Source: Streptomyces coacervatus
GTDB lineage: Bacteria > Actinomycetota > Actinomycetes > Streptomycetales > Streptomycetaceae
Direction of reading: 5' to 3'
Assembly (NCBI RefSeq): GCF_029223485.1
Contig: NZ_JARHTP010000006.1
Coordinates: 248,001 to 312,000 of the forward strand
Length of the DNA: 64,000 nt
This document shows, one piece after another, positions 16,229 through 23,469 of the stretch. The position numbers were made by a program, and so were the translations under genes. How positions within the stretch are numbered: the first letter of the stretch is position 1; every line of letters starts with the position of its first letter. The notes under the pieces were generated by a model that saw only the letters and a list, made by a program, of their open reading frames with translations, was not told the DNA's origin and ran no database searches.

Positions 16229-16250
16229 AACGGGGAGACGCTCCCCGGTT
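16229..16250. promoter_or_regulatory. Palindromic operator candidate for the TetR regulator
   Basis: cggggag (16231-16237), acg, ctccccg (16241-16247), flanked by aa on the left and gtt on the right, forms an inverted repeat about 70 bp upstream of the TetR start. A related ggggaaggagtcccc copy follows at about 16195-16210, so there may be two operator sites. Confidence 0.45.
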
Positions 16251-16414
16251 ATTTCAGGTTGACGAGAAGTTTCGATGTGACCTGCGCCACACCCCTCTGT
16301 CGCCGAAACCCCACGTTCGGACTCCTCCAGCGAGCGCCCGCGCAGACCCCGAATCAGGGTGATCGAAAGGGCGCAGCCTGAGACCGGCGGCTGCCAGGAC
16401 GAAGGGGCCCGCGC

Positions 16415-17692
16415 ATGCCGCTCAGCCGTCGCATACGCCCCCGCCGCGCGGCTGCCCTCGCCTCCGTGACCGCCCTGACCTTCGTGGTCAGCACCTCCGC
16501 CGGCACCGGGCATCCGACGGCGCGCTCCACGGCGGCCGGGGCGGGCCCGGTCGCACCGGCCCGCGGCGCCGTGCTCGGCCCCTGCATGATCACGGGCGGT
16601 CACGCCATCCAGCTGTCGGAGGGCGTCCCGACCGGCACCGGCTACTCCCGCTCCACGGGCACCGTCCGCGCCCTGACCCTGATGGTCGACTTCTCCGACG
16701 CCCCCGGCCCGGGCAAGGCGCTCGACCGGTTCCACGAGTTCTTCCCGAAGACCCGGCAGTGGTTCCGCACCGCCTCCTACGGCCGCCTGGACTACCGCCC
16801 GGAGACCCCGATCCCGGACTGGCTGCGCATGCCGAAGCCGTTCAAGGCGTACGGCATAGAGCGCGGTGCCCCCTTCGACTCCGGCTACCGCAACCTCGTC
16901 CAGGACATCGTGAGCGCCGCCGACCCCAAGGTGGACTTCCGGGAGTACGACTTCCTGAACGTGCTGATGACGCCCAACGCCGGCCCGTCCGCCCTGGACA
17001 CGGTCCTGTCGGTGACCTTCGCGGGCAACACCGAGGCACCGGTCGCCGACGGCGTCCCCGTCGCCAACGCGTCCTTCGTCTACTCCCGCCAGGACGACGG
17101 CTCCGGCTCCTACGCCAGGACCGGCTACCGGGTGCTGCCGCACGAGAACGGCCATGTCTTCGGCCTGCCCGACCTCTACACCCAGGCGGGCGGCGGCGCG
17201 GTCGGGCACTGGGACATCATGAGCGAGGACTGGGGGGCCAACAACGACCTGCTCGGCTGGCACAAATGGAAGCTGGGCTGGCTGGACGCCTCCCAGGTCG
17301 GCTGCACCTCGCGGCACGGCACCACGGCGTACACGCTGACCCCGCTGGAACGCGCGGGCGGCCCGAAGATGGTCTTCGTCCCGCTCAGCGGCCGCACCGG
17401 GTACGCCGTCGAGGTGCGCACCCGCGCGGGCAACGACGAGGCCGTGTGCCGCCCGGGCGTACTGATCTACAAGGTCGACGCGAACGTGGACACCGGCATG
17501 GGCCCGGTGAAGGTCTACGACTCCCGGCGCGACAGCGGCGGCTGCACCCGCAGCCCCAACGTCCATGCGGAACTCTCGGACGCCCCCTTCACACCGGGCG
17601 AGGCCTTCAAGGACCCGAAGAGGGGGATCCGGATCACGGTGGTGGGTCGCGAGGCGTCCGGGAGCTACCGGGTGGTCGTGACCCGGCGCTGA
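16415..17692 (+). CDS. Secreted M6-like metalloprotease
   Basis: A 425-residue secreted protein. The N-terminus has Arg-rich RRIRPRRAAALASVTALTFVVSTSAG, a signal peptide with AxA-like cleavage region near residue 30. The zinc site is HENGHVFGLPD (about residues 242-252), an HExxH motif with a third ligand Asp as in the M6 immune-inhibitor-A-type family; the downstream YTQAGGGAVGHWDIMSEDWG matches the Met-turn segment of that family. Four cysteines in the mature part could form disulfides. It should be exported by Sec and degrade extracellular protein. ATG at 16415 is preceded by GAAGGGG at about 10 bases. No close partner; the next gene is an IclR-type regulator 71 bp downstream. Confidence 0.85.
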   Translation: MPLSRRIRPRRAAALASVTALTFVVSTSAGTGHPTARSTAAGAGPVAPARGAVLGPCMITGGHAIQLSEGVPTGTGYSRSTGTVRALTLMVDFSDAPGPGKALDRFHEFFPKTRQWFRTASYGRLDYRPETPIPDWLRMPKPFKAYGIERGAPFDSGYRNLVQDIVSAADPKVDFREYDFLNVLMTPNAGPSALDTVLSVTFAGNTEAPVADGVPVANASFVYSRQDDGSGSYARTGYRVLPHENGHVFGLPDLYTQAGGGAVGHWDIMSEDWGANNDLLGWHKWKLGWLDASQVGCTSRHGTTAYTLTPLERAGGPKMVFVPLSGRTGYAVEVRTRAGNDEAVCRPGVLIYKVDANVDTGMGPVKVYDSRRDSGGCTRSPNVHAELSDAPFTPGEAFKDPKRGIRITVVGREASGSYRVVVTRR

Positions 17693-17763
17693 GAAGCCGG
17701 AAGTGAAGGGAGCAGGTCTCCGCATTACGGTAGGCATGCCCCGACCGCCCCACCGGAGATCCG

Positions 17764-19473
17764 ATGCCCGCGAAGCCCACGCCGGACGCCGCCGCCGCTC
17801 CTCCGGCCGTACCGGCTGCTTCTTCCGCCGTACCGTCAGCTTCTTCCGTCGTACCGGCCGAGGCGGTCGCACCGCTCATCCGCGGGGTCGCCGTGCTGCA
17901 GCGGCTGACCGAGGCCGGCGGGGTGCTGAGCCCGAGCGGGCTGGAGCGGGCCACCGGCCTCGCCCGCTCCACGGTCGACCGGATCACCGCCACCCTCGCC
18001 CGCATGGGATACGTCCGCCTCGACGGCCGCGACGTGATCCTCACCCCCCGCCTGATGGAACTGGGCAACGCCTACCTGTCCGCCCTGCGCCTGCCCGCAC
18101 TGCTGGACGGAAGGGCCGACGCCCTCGCCGACGAACTGGACGAATCCGTCTCCCTGGCGGTCGCCGACCGCGACGGCATCCGCTTCATCCACCAGGCCAC
18201 CCGCCGCCGCGCGATGTCCCTGAGCTTCCGCATCGGCGACCTGCTGCCGGCCGAACGCACCGCGCCGGGTTCGCTGTTCGCGACGGAGTGGACGAAGGAC
18301 GAGTGGCGGCAGTGGCGGGAGCGCAGGGCGGCGGACCCGGAGGGGGCACGCTTCCCGGCCGTACCCCCACCCCACCAACAACCCGCCCCGGACAAGGACT
18401 TCGAGCAACGGGCAGCCGAATCGGCCGCGGACGGCTGGGCGTTGGACGACCAGCTGATCGAACCGGGCCTGGTCGCCGTCTCCGTGCCGGTACGGGATCC
18501 CCGTACCGGACGCATCGCCTGCGCGGCGAGCGTGGTGAGCCACACCAGCCGCCACACCGCGGCGGACCTGCGCGACACCCTGCTCCCCCGGCTGCGTACG
18601 GCGGTACGGGCGATGGAGGACGACCTGCGCGAGGCGCCGCCGGCCCAGCCGGCCGCCGCACCCTCGGGCCTGGCGACCTGGACCGGCGCGTCGAAACAGG
18701 AACTGGGCCGGGAGTTCGTCGAATCCCTCGCCCGCGGCCTGACCGTACTGACGGCCTTCGGCGAGGGGCGCGCACGACTGACGCTGACGGACGTGGCGAC
18801 GGCGACCGGACTGGCACGGGCGACCGCACGCAGGGCGCTGATCACTTACGAGCACCTGGGGCTGGTGCGGGCGCGGGACCGGGTGTTCGAGCTGACGCCG
18901 CGCGTCCTGGAGCTGGGCTTCCCGCCCCTGTCCCGCACCTCCCTGCCGGAGATCGCCGCCCCGCACATGGCCGAACTCGCCCTGCGCGTCCATGAGTCGA
19001 CGTCGCTGGCGGTGCTGTCGGGGTCCGACATCCAGTACACGGCGCGGGTCGCCACGAGCCGCATCATGAGCGTGAACATCGCGGTGGGCACGCGACTGCC
19101 GGCGTACGCGACGTCGATGGGCCGCGTCCTGCTGGCCGATCTGCCGGAGGCGGAGCGCGAGTGGGGACCGCTGCGTCCGCTGACAAGGCACACGATCACC
19201 GCCCCCGCGGCCCTGGCGCACGTCCTGGAGGAGACCCGGGCACGGGGTCACGCCCTGGTCGACGAGGAGCTGGAGGAGGGGCTGCGCTCCATCGCGGTCC
19301 CGGTCCGCGACCGCACGGGCCGAGCGGTCGCCGCCCTGAACGTGGCCATGCACGCGGCCCGCCACACGGCCGAGGAGTGCGAGCGGGACATCCTGCCGCA
19401 ACTACGTGCGACGGCGGACCGGATCGAGGGGGATCTGGGCGTGGCGGGCCGCTTCACCCGGGTGCTTCAGTGA
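17764..19473 (+). CDS. Double-domain IclR-family regulator
   Basis: A 569-residue protein made of two complete IclR units. Unit 1 has a winged helix (LIRGVAVLQRLTEAGGVLSP, ATGLARSTVDRITATLARMGYV, about residues 38-80) followed by a ligand-binding domain; unit 2 repeats this from about residue 318 (FVESLARGLTVLTAFGEGRA, ATGLARATARRALITYEHLGLV) with its own effector domain. Most IclR proteins are about 250-280 residues, so this is an in-frame tandem fusion. The second half resembles PcaR/PobR-type regulators of aromatic catabolism. The N-terminal 35 residues are Ala/Pro/Ser-rich and probably disordered. It overlaps the convergent DUF4097 gene by seven bases at the stop codons. Target genes are not evident nearby. 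Confidence 0.85.
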   Translation: MPAKPTPDAAAAPPAVPAASSAVPSASSVVPAEAVAPLIRGVAVLQRLTEAGGVLSPSGLERATGLARSTVDRITATLARMGYVRLDGRDVILTPRLMELGNAYLSALRLPALLDGRADALADELDESVSLAVADRDGIRFIHQATRRRAMSLSFRIGDLLPAERTAPGSLFATEWTKDEWRQWRERRAADPEGARFPAVPPPHQQPAPDKDFEQRAAESAADGWALDDQLIEPGLVAVSVPVRDPRTGRIACAASVVSHTSRHTAADLRDTLLPRLRTAVRAMEDDLREAPPAQPAAAPSGLATWTGASKQELGREFVESLARGLTVLTAFGEGRARLTLTDVATATGLARATARRALITYEHLGLVRARDRVFELTPRVLELGFPPLSRTSLPEIAAPHMAELALRVHESTSLAVLSGSDIQYTARVATSRIMSVNIAVGTRLPAYATSMGRVLLADLPEAEREWGPLRPLTRHTITAPAALAHVLEETRARGHALVDEELEEGLRSIAVPVRDRTGRAVAALNVAMHAARHTAEECERDILPQLRATADRIEGDLGVAGRFTRVLQ

Positions 19474-20213
19474 ATACGGATGCCCCCGTCGGCCGTGGAG
19501 ACCGTGAGGGAACGGGATGCGCCACGGCTGTTCGGCACGTCCACCTCGGGGGTGGAACCGCTGCTGTGGGCCAGGACGCTGTATCCGGCCCCCGAGGGCA
19601 CGGCGAGGTCGACCGCCCCGTCCTTGGTGGCGATGTTCACCTTGGCCGGAGCACTGGTGAAGGCTGCGTCGACAGCGCCGGCGGTCGTGGCGATGTCGGC
19701 CTGCTGCGACGTCGCGTCGGACAGCGTGACCTGCCCGTTCCCGCTGTGCAAGGACAGCGGCCCGGTCGGGCGCCTGACGGTGATGGCGCCGTCCCCGGTG
19801 CGCAGGACGAGACTCCCGGCAAGGCCCTCCGCGACGATTTCGGAATTCCCGCTCTCGACCTGCGCGCGCATGGCGGCGGGCAGCGTGATGTGCAGTTGGA
19901 GGTCGCACGAGCCGGAGCAATCCGCGTTCACGGTGGCGGTGTCGCCCGACTTCGACGTCGTCAGCTGAGGGCGCGCATCGGAGTAGTCCCCGGTGGCGGA
20001 GACCCGGACCTGCGCATCGTCGCCCGCGCTCAGCGTCACCCCGATACCCGGAGTGTCGACCTTCAGCGACATGCCCGGCTGGACGCCGATGCGGCTCGTC
20101 TGCGAGTAGCTGGTGCGGTGGAGTGGTGTCGTCGGATTGCACCCGGTGAGGACAACGGCGGTCGAAAGCGCGATCAGTGCGGCTCCGACGGACCGCCGGG
20201 AAGCGCGAGTCAA
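19467..20213 (-). CDS. DUF4097-family lipoprotein
   Basis: About 248 residues. The N-terminus has TLTRASRRSVGAALIALSTAVVLTGC, a lipoprotein signal peptide with lipobox LTGC; the rest is a repetitive beta-rich DUF4097 domain with recurring units such as GDGAITVRR, GNGQVTLSD and KDGAVDLAV. Such domains look like adhesin-type beta solenoids; their role is unknown. It is similar in size and pattern to the DUF4097 protein of the two-component operon at 36987-37742. The start is uncertain: there is no ATG or GTG; TTG at 20213 is the only standard choice but has no Shine-Dalgarno, while AGGGG lies seven bases before an ATC at 20222. Its promoter shares a 14-bp motif with the kinase operon. The stop overlaps the convergent IclR gene. 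Confidence 0.75.
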   Translation of the reverse strand: MTRASRRSVGAALIALSTAVVLTGCNPTTPLHRTSYSQTSRIGVQPGMSLKVDTPGIGVTLSAGDDAQVRVSATGDYSDARPQLTTSKSGDTATVNADCSGSCDLQLHITLPAAMRAQVESGNSEIVAEGLAGSLVLRTGDGAITVRRPTGPLSLHSGNGQVTLSDATSQQADIATTAGAVDAAFTSAPAKVNIATKDGAVDLAVPSGAGYSVLAHSSGSTPEVDVPNSRGASRSLTVSTADGGIRIH

Positions 20214-20258
20214 CGTGTTGATGTGAGTACCCCTCGTCTGTTCCCGATCAAGGTCCGA

Positions 20259-20303
20259 ATCGATCTGATCGATCTGATCGATCTGATCGATCTGATCGAT
20301 CTG
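20259..20303. repeat. Five tandem copies of atcgatctg
   Basis: Five perfect 9-bp units between the start of the DUF4097 lipoprotein gene and its probable -10 box, so inside the 5' leader of that message. A fixed 9-bp period keeps the frame and the helix face almost constant; it could be a regulator site, an RNA element or a slippage-prone tract. Confidence 0.9.
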
Positions 20304-20305
20304 TC

Positions 20306-20374
20306 TGAACGCTAGCCAGTCGCCTGCCGGGCGCGGTAGCGGGGCAGCCCACGAGGTGACGGTAGGGATAACCC
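20306..20374 (-). promoter_or_regulatory. DUF4097 lipoprotein promoter with shared 14-bp motif
   Basis: The + strand at 20361-20374 reads ggtagggataaccc, identical to 39835-39848 in front of the histidine kinase operon. On the coding strand a GGCTAGCGTTC element (20317-20307, possible -10 TAGCGT) begins 44 bases downstream of the motif edge; in the kinase promoter the similar GGCTACGTTCC begins at exactly the same distance. Probable binding site of the LuxR-type response regulator. Confidence 0.65.
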
Positions 20375-20386
20375 ACCAGGCACCCG

Positions 20387-21388
20387 CTAGGGCAGCTCGA
20401 CCACCGTCGCGGCGTAGGACAGGCCGGCTCCGTATCCCAGGAGCAGGGCCAGCCCGCCCGAGCGGACCTCGCCGGCGCCCAGGAGCGCGTCCATGGCCAG
20501 CGGAATCGAGGCTCCCGAGGTGTTGCCCGTGGTGACGATGTCCCGGGCGATCACCACATGGCCGGGCAGCCCGATGCCTCTCGCCAGGCCGTCGATGATG
20601 CGCACGTTGGCCTGGTGCGGGATGAAGGCGTCCAGGTCGCCCGCCTGCAGTCCCGCGGCGTCCAGTGCCTGCCGGGCGACCTTCGCCATCTCGTAGACGG
20701 CCCAGCGGAACACCTTCTGGCCGTCCTGCCGCAGCGCCGGCCACCTCTGGTCGGGTGCGTCGCGCATCGCGTCCCAGGGCACGGTCTGCGAGATGGCGTC
20801 GGCCTGTGAGCCGTCGGCTCCCCACACCACCGGGCCCACACCCGATGTCGCCGCCGGGCCGAGGACCACTGCGCCGGCGCCGTCACCGAAGATGAAGGCG
20901 GTCGACCTGTCCTCCCGGTCGAGCAGATCCGTCATCCGTTCGGCGCCGACCACGAGGACGTGGCGCCCCCTGCTGCGGACCGTGTCCGCGGCCAGGGCCA
21001 GACCATGGACGAAGCCGGCGCATCCGGCGGAGATGTCGAACGCGGCGGCTGCGACGGCGCCGATGCGGTGCGCGATCTCCGCTGCCACGGCAGGTGTCTG
21101 CTTCAGGTGCGTGAAGGTCGCGACGATGACGCAGTCGACGTCCTGAGGCAGCACCCCCGCCGCGGCGAGAGCCTTCTCCGCCGCGAGTTCCGCCATGTCG
21201 GCGATCGACTCGTCGGCGCCCGCCCATCGCCTGCTGACGATTCCGGTACGGGAGCGGATCCATTCGTCCGACGAGTCGATGTTCCGGCAGATTTCGTCGT
21301 TGTCGACGACACGTCGCGGCCGATAGGAGCCGACTCCCAGGAGCGCGGGCCCGAAGTGCGACGACGATGCAGTGAGGCGCTTGGTCAC
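20387..21388 (-). CDS. Beta-ketoacyl-ACP synthase III (FabH-like)
   Basis: A 333-residue KAS III enzyme. The catalytic triad is intact: Cys123 in ISAGCAGF, His258 in PHQAN and Asn289 in GNTSGAS. KAS III enzymes start fatty acid synthesis by condensing acyl-CoA with malonyl-ACP; in clusters they can also transfer acyl groups to other acceptors. It is the last gene of the lipid/NRPS operon; its GTG start at 21388 is six bases after the ACP stop. With the neighbouring ACP, FAAL and two dehydrogenases it could make or prime a special fatty acyl chain (for example branched or short) for the lipopeptide, or move the acyl group. It is not the housekeeping fabH, which would sit with fabD/acpP/fabF. 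Confidence 0.85.
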   Translation of the reverse strand: MTKRLTASSSHFGPALLGVGSYRPRRVVDNDEICRNIDSSDEWIRSRTGIVSRRWAGADESIADMAELAAEKALAAAGVLPQDVDCVIVATFTHLKQTPAVAAEIAHRIGAVAAAAFDISAGCAGFVHGLALAADTVRSRGRHVLVVGAERMTDLLDREDRSTAFIFGDGAGAVVLGPAATSGVGPVVWGADGSQADAISQTVPWDAMRDAPDQRWPALRQDGQKVFRWAVYEMAKVARQALDAAGLQAGDLDAFIPHQANVRIIDGLARGIGLPGHVVIARDIVTTGNTSGASIPLAMDALLGAGEVRSGGLALLLGYGAGLSYAATVVELP

Positions 21389-21394
21389 GACTGG

Positions 21395-21676
21395 TCAGGC
21401 CTCGGCGGTGAGGGCTTCGTAGACGTACTCCGTGATCGCGTCGACCGTGGGGTGGTCCCACGCGAGCGTGGACTTGACCTCGATGCCGTACTCGTCCTCC
21501 ACATCGCCGCAGAGGGTCAGCGCGAAGATCGAGTCCAGTCCGTAGTCCACGAGTTTCCCGTCGGACCGGATGTCGGTCACCGGCTGTTCGAGGTAGGAGG
21601 CCACCAGGCTCAGCAGCTTGCTCCGGATCTCCTCCCGGTCGACGGTCCGGGTTCCGGGGGCGGGGGCGGTTGCCAT
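21395..21676 (-). CDS. Acyl carrier protein
   Basis: A 93-residue carrier protein. The phosphopantetheine serine is Ser49 in DYGLDSIFALTL. The helix 2 region GDVEDEYGIEVKSTLAWDHPTVDAI is typical of ACPs used by fatty acyl-AMP ligases, like DptF of daptomycin. Start ATG at 21674-21676, AAAGGAA about 10 bases upstream. It lies between an acyl-CoA dehydrogenase gene and the KAS III gene in the operon. Expected role: receive the fatty acid from the FAAL and carry it through desaturation to the condensation domain. Confidence 0.9.
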   Translation of the reverse strand: MATAPAPGTRTVDREEIRSKLLSLVASYLEQPVTDIRSDGKLVDYGLDSIFALTLCGDVEDEYGIEVKSTLAWDHPTVDAITEYVYEALTAEA

Positions 21677-21726
21677 CGCGTGTCGTTCCTTTCGTGGGGG
21701 TTGTTTCGGTGGAGGGCCGGGACGGC

Positions 21727-23469
21727 TCAGTGCAGGCGTCGGCCGATCAGGTCGAAGGCCCGGTGTTCGGCGTGCCGGCCGAGCAGTTCGGCGAAGACCT
21801 GCCGGGTGGCGGATGCGGCTTCCGGCAGCGGCTCGTGGCCGAGCCGGACCGTCAGCCGGTCCAGGGCACGGACGACCCAGGCCGTGTCCCGCATGAAGGG
21901 GTTGGGGTGATCCTGGTTGTGCCACCACACGCCCAGGCAGGCGGACGCCGCGAGTACGACGGCGTAGCGTTCGGCGAGTTCGAAGCCGACGGGGCCGGCG
22001 AACGGCGTGCGGTTGCGCGGGGCGAGCGTGCGCCAGCCGTCCCTCAGGTCGCGCAGCTCGTCGACCAGGCGCGCGCACAGGGTCCGCAGCGTCGGGTCGG
22101 TGACGCTGTCCCGCCCGACGTCCAGCAAGGTCGCGACGACCTGGTCGTCGGGGCCCGCGTTCGCCTCCAGCTGCCCGAAATCCAGGTCCGGGAGGGGCTC
22201 GCCGAGCCGGAACAGCGCCGGATCCGGCGCGGACGAGGTGAACCAGCTCCTGCGCGCGAGCCGGGGCAGCTGCGGTATGACCGTGGCAAGGCACACGGTG
22301 GCCCCGGAGTGCGCCAGGGCCGCTACCGGCAGGTCCCTGAAGTGCTTCTGGAACACGGCGTGCGGACCTTCGCGCAGGAAGGAGCGGGCGCCGAGCGCCA
22401 GCGCGAGCCGATCGGCCGCGCGCTGTTCGATCTCGGGGACCAGGTACTTGGTGGCCGCCGCGTACACACTGGTCTGCCGGGGCAGCACATGCAGCGCCCG
22501 GCACGTCGTGGTCGTCATGGCGTCGCAGATGAGCAGATCGGTGAAGATGTCGGCCAACTCGGCCTCGACATACGGCAGTTCGGTCACGGACCGGCCGTAG
22601 AGCCTGCGCTGCGTGCCGAAGTCGAGCACGGTCCGCAGCATGGTGTCCACCAGGCCCAGGGCCGCGCCGCTGGCCACGGACTTGGTGACCTGGAAGCAGC
22701 GGAGGATGGTCTCCATGGCGTCGCCGTACCCGCCGACCGCTGCGGTGGCGGGCAGCGGGCAGTCCAGGAACTCGACCCCGCCCAGGTGGGTTCCGCGCAT
22801 CCCGGAGGTGCGGTACCTCGGCAGGAAACGCATGCGCTCGCGTGGCACGGCGGCCGGGTCGACCAGGAACAGTGTGTGGCTGCGGCTGCCCGGTTCCTCG
22901 CTGGTCCTCGCCAGGACGGTGACGGCATGCGCCCGGGCGACGTTGTTGATCACCTCCTTGCGGCCGGAGAGCACCACCCCGCCGTCCCGCTCGCTCGCCC
23001 GCAACCGGGTCCGGGTGAGGTCGTCGCCGTGGGCGAGCTCGGTGATGGCACCGGCGGTCGGGTGGTTGTCCAGCAGCACGGACGCCAGCCAGCGCCGCTG
23101 CTCGGCGTCGCCGGCCGCCCAGACGGTGGACGAGGCGATGAGGTTGATGGCGCCGAGGCCCAGGGCCAGCGCACCGTCGTGGCGGAACACCGTGCGCAGC
23201 ACGCGGGCGAGGTCGTCGGCCTGGCCGAGGCGCCCGCCCAGCGCCCGGGGCACGAACTCCGCGCCGATGCCGAAGGTTTCCAGTGTCTTCCGGCCGGCGG
23301 GGAGGAAGTCCCCGCGTTCGTCCGCGTCGACGAAGGCCTGGTGGCCCACCGGGTTGCCGGGGTCGTCCGGGTCGCCGAAGAGTGTTTCCAGTGGCTCCGG
23401 GGTGTCGAGGTCGTCGAGCGGGCCGAGGCGTTCGGCCGGCCGACGGGGCGAGGAGTCGATGACGGTCAT
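21727..23469 (-). CDS. Acyl-CoA dehydrogenase family protein (2nd of pair)
   Basis: A 580-residue flavoprotein of the acyl-CoA dehydrogenase superfamily, longer than typical (about 390) because of an extra C-terminal helical part. Visible features: AGAITELAHGDDLTRTRL and VVLSGRKEVINNVARAHAVTVLAR (the FAD/substrate-binding middle domain) and RRLYGRSVTELPYVEAELAD (C-terminal helical domain). Start ATG at 23469 overlaps the previous gene's stop by ATGA, so translation is coupled. In ramoplanin, enduracidin and friulimicin-type clusters, paired enzymes of this kind next to a FAAL and ACP are linked to double bonds in the acyl tail. It therefore probably introduces one double bond into the ACP-bound acyl chain. 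Confidence 0.85.
   Translation of the reverse strand: MTVIDSSPRRPAERLGPLDDLDTPEPLETLFGDPDDPGNPVGHQAFVDADERGDFLPAGRKTLETFGIGAEFVPRALGGRLGQADDLARVLRTVFRHDGALALGLGAINLIASSTVWAAGDAEQRRWLASVLLDNHPTAGAITELAHGDDLTRTRLRASERDGGVVLSGRKEVINNVARAHAVTVLARTSEEPGSRSHTLFLVDPAAVPRERMRFLPRYRTSGMRGTHLGGVEFLDCPLPATAAVGGYGDAMETILRCFQVTKSVASGAALGLVDTMLRTVLDFGTQRRLYGRSVTELPYVEAELADIFTDLLICDAMTTTTCRALHVLPRQTSVYAAATKYLVPEIEQRAADRLALALGARSFLREGPHAVFQKHFRDLPVAALAHSGATVCLATVIPQLPRLARRSWFTSSAPDPALFRLGEPLPDLDFGQLEANAGPDDQVVATLLDVGRDSVTDPTLRTLCARLVDELRDLRDGWRTLAPRNRTPFAGPVGFELAERYAVVLAASACLGVWWHNQDHPNPFMRDTAWVVRALDRLTVRLGHEPLPEAASATRQVFAELLGRHAEHRAFDLIGRRLH

Noticed and set aside
20259-20303. CRISPR array or origin iterons.
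   Set aside because: Units are only 9 bp with no spacers, and there is no replication or cas gene nearby.
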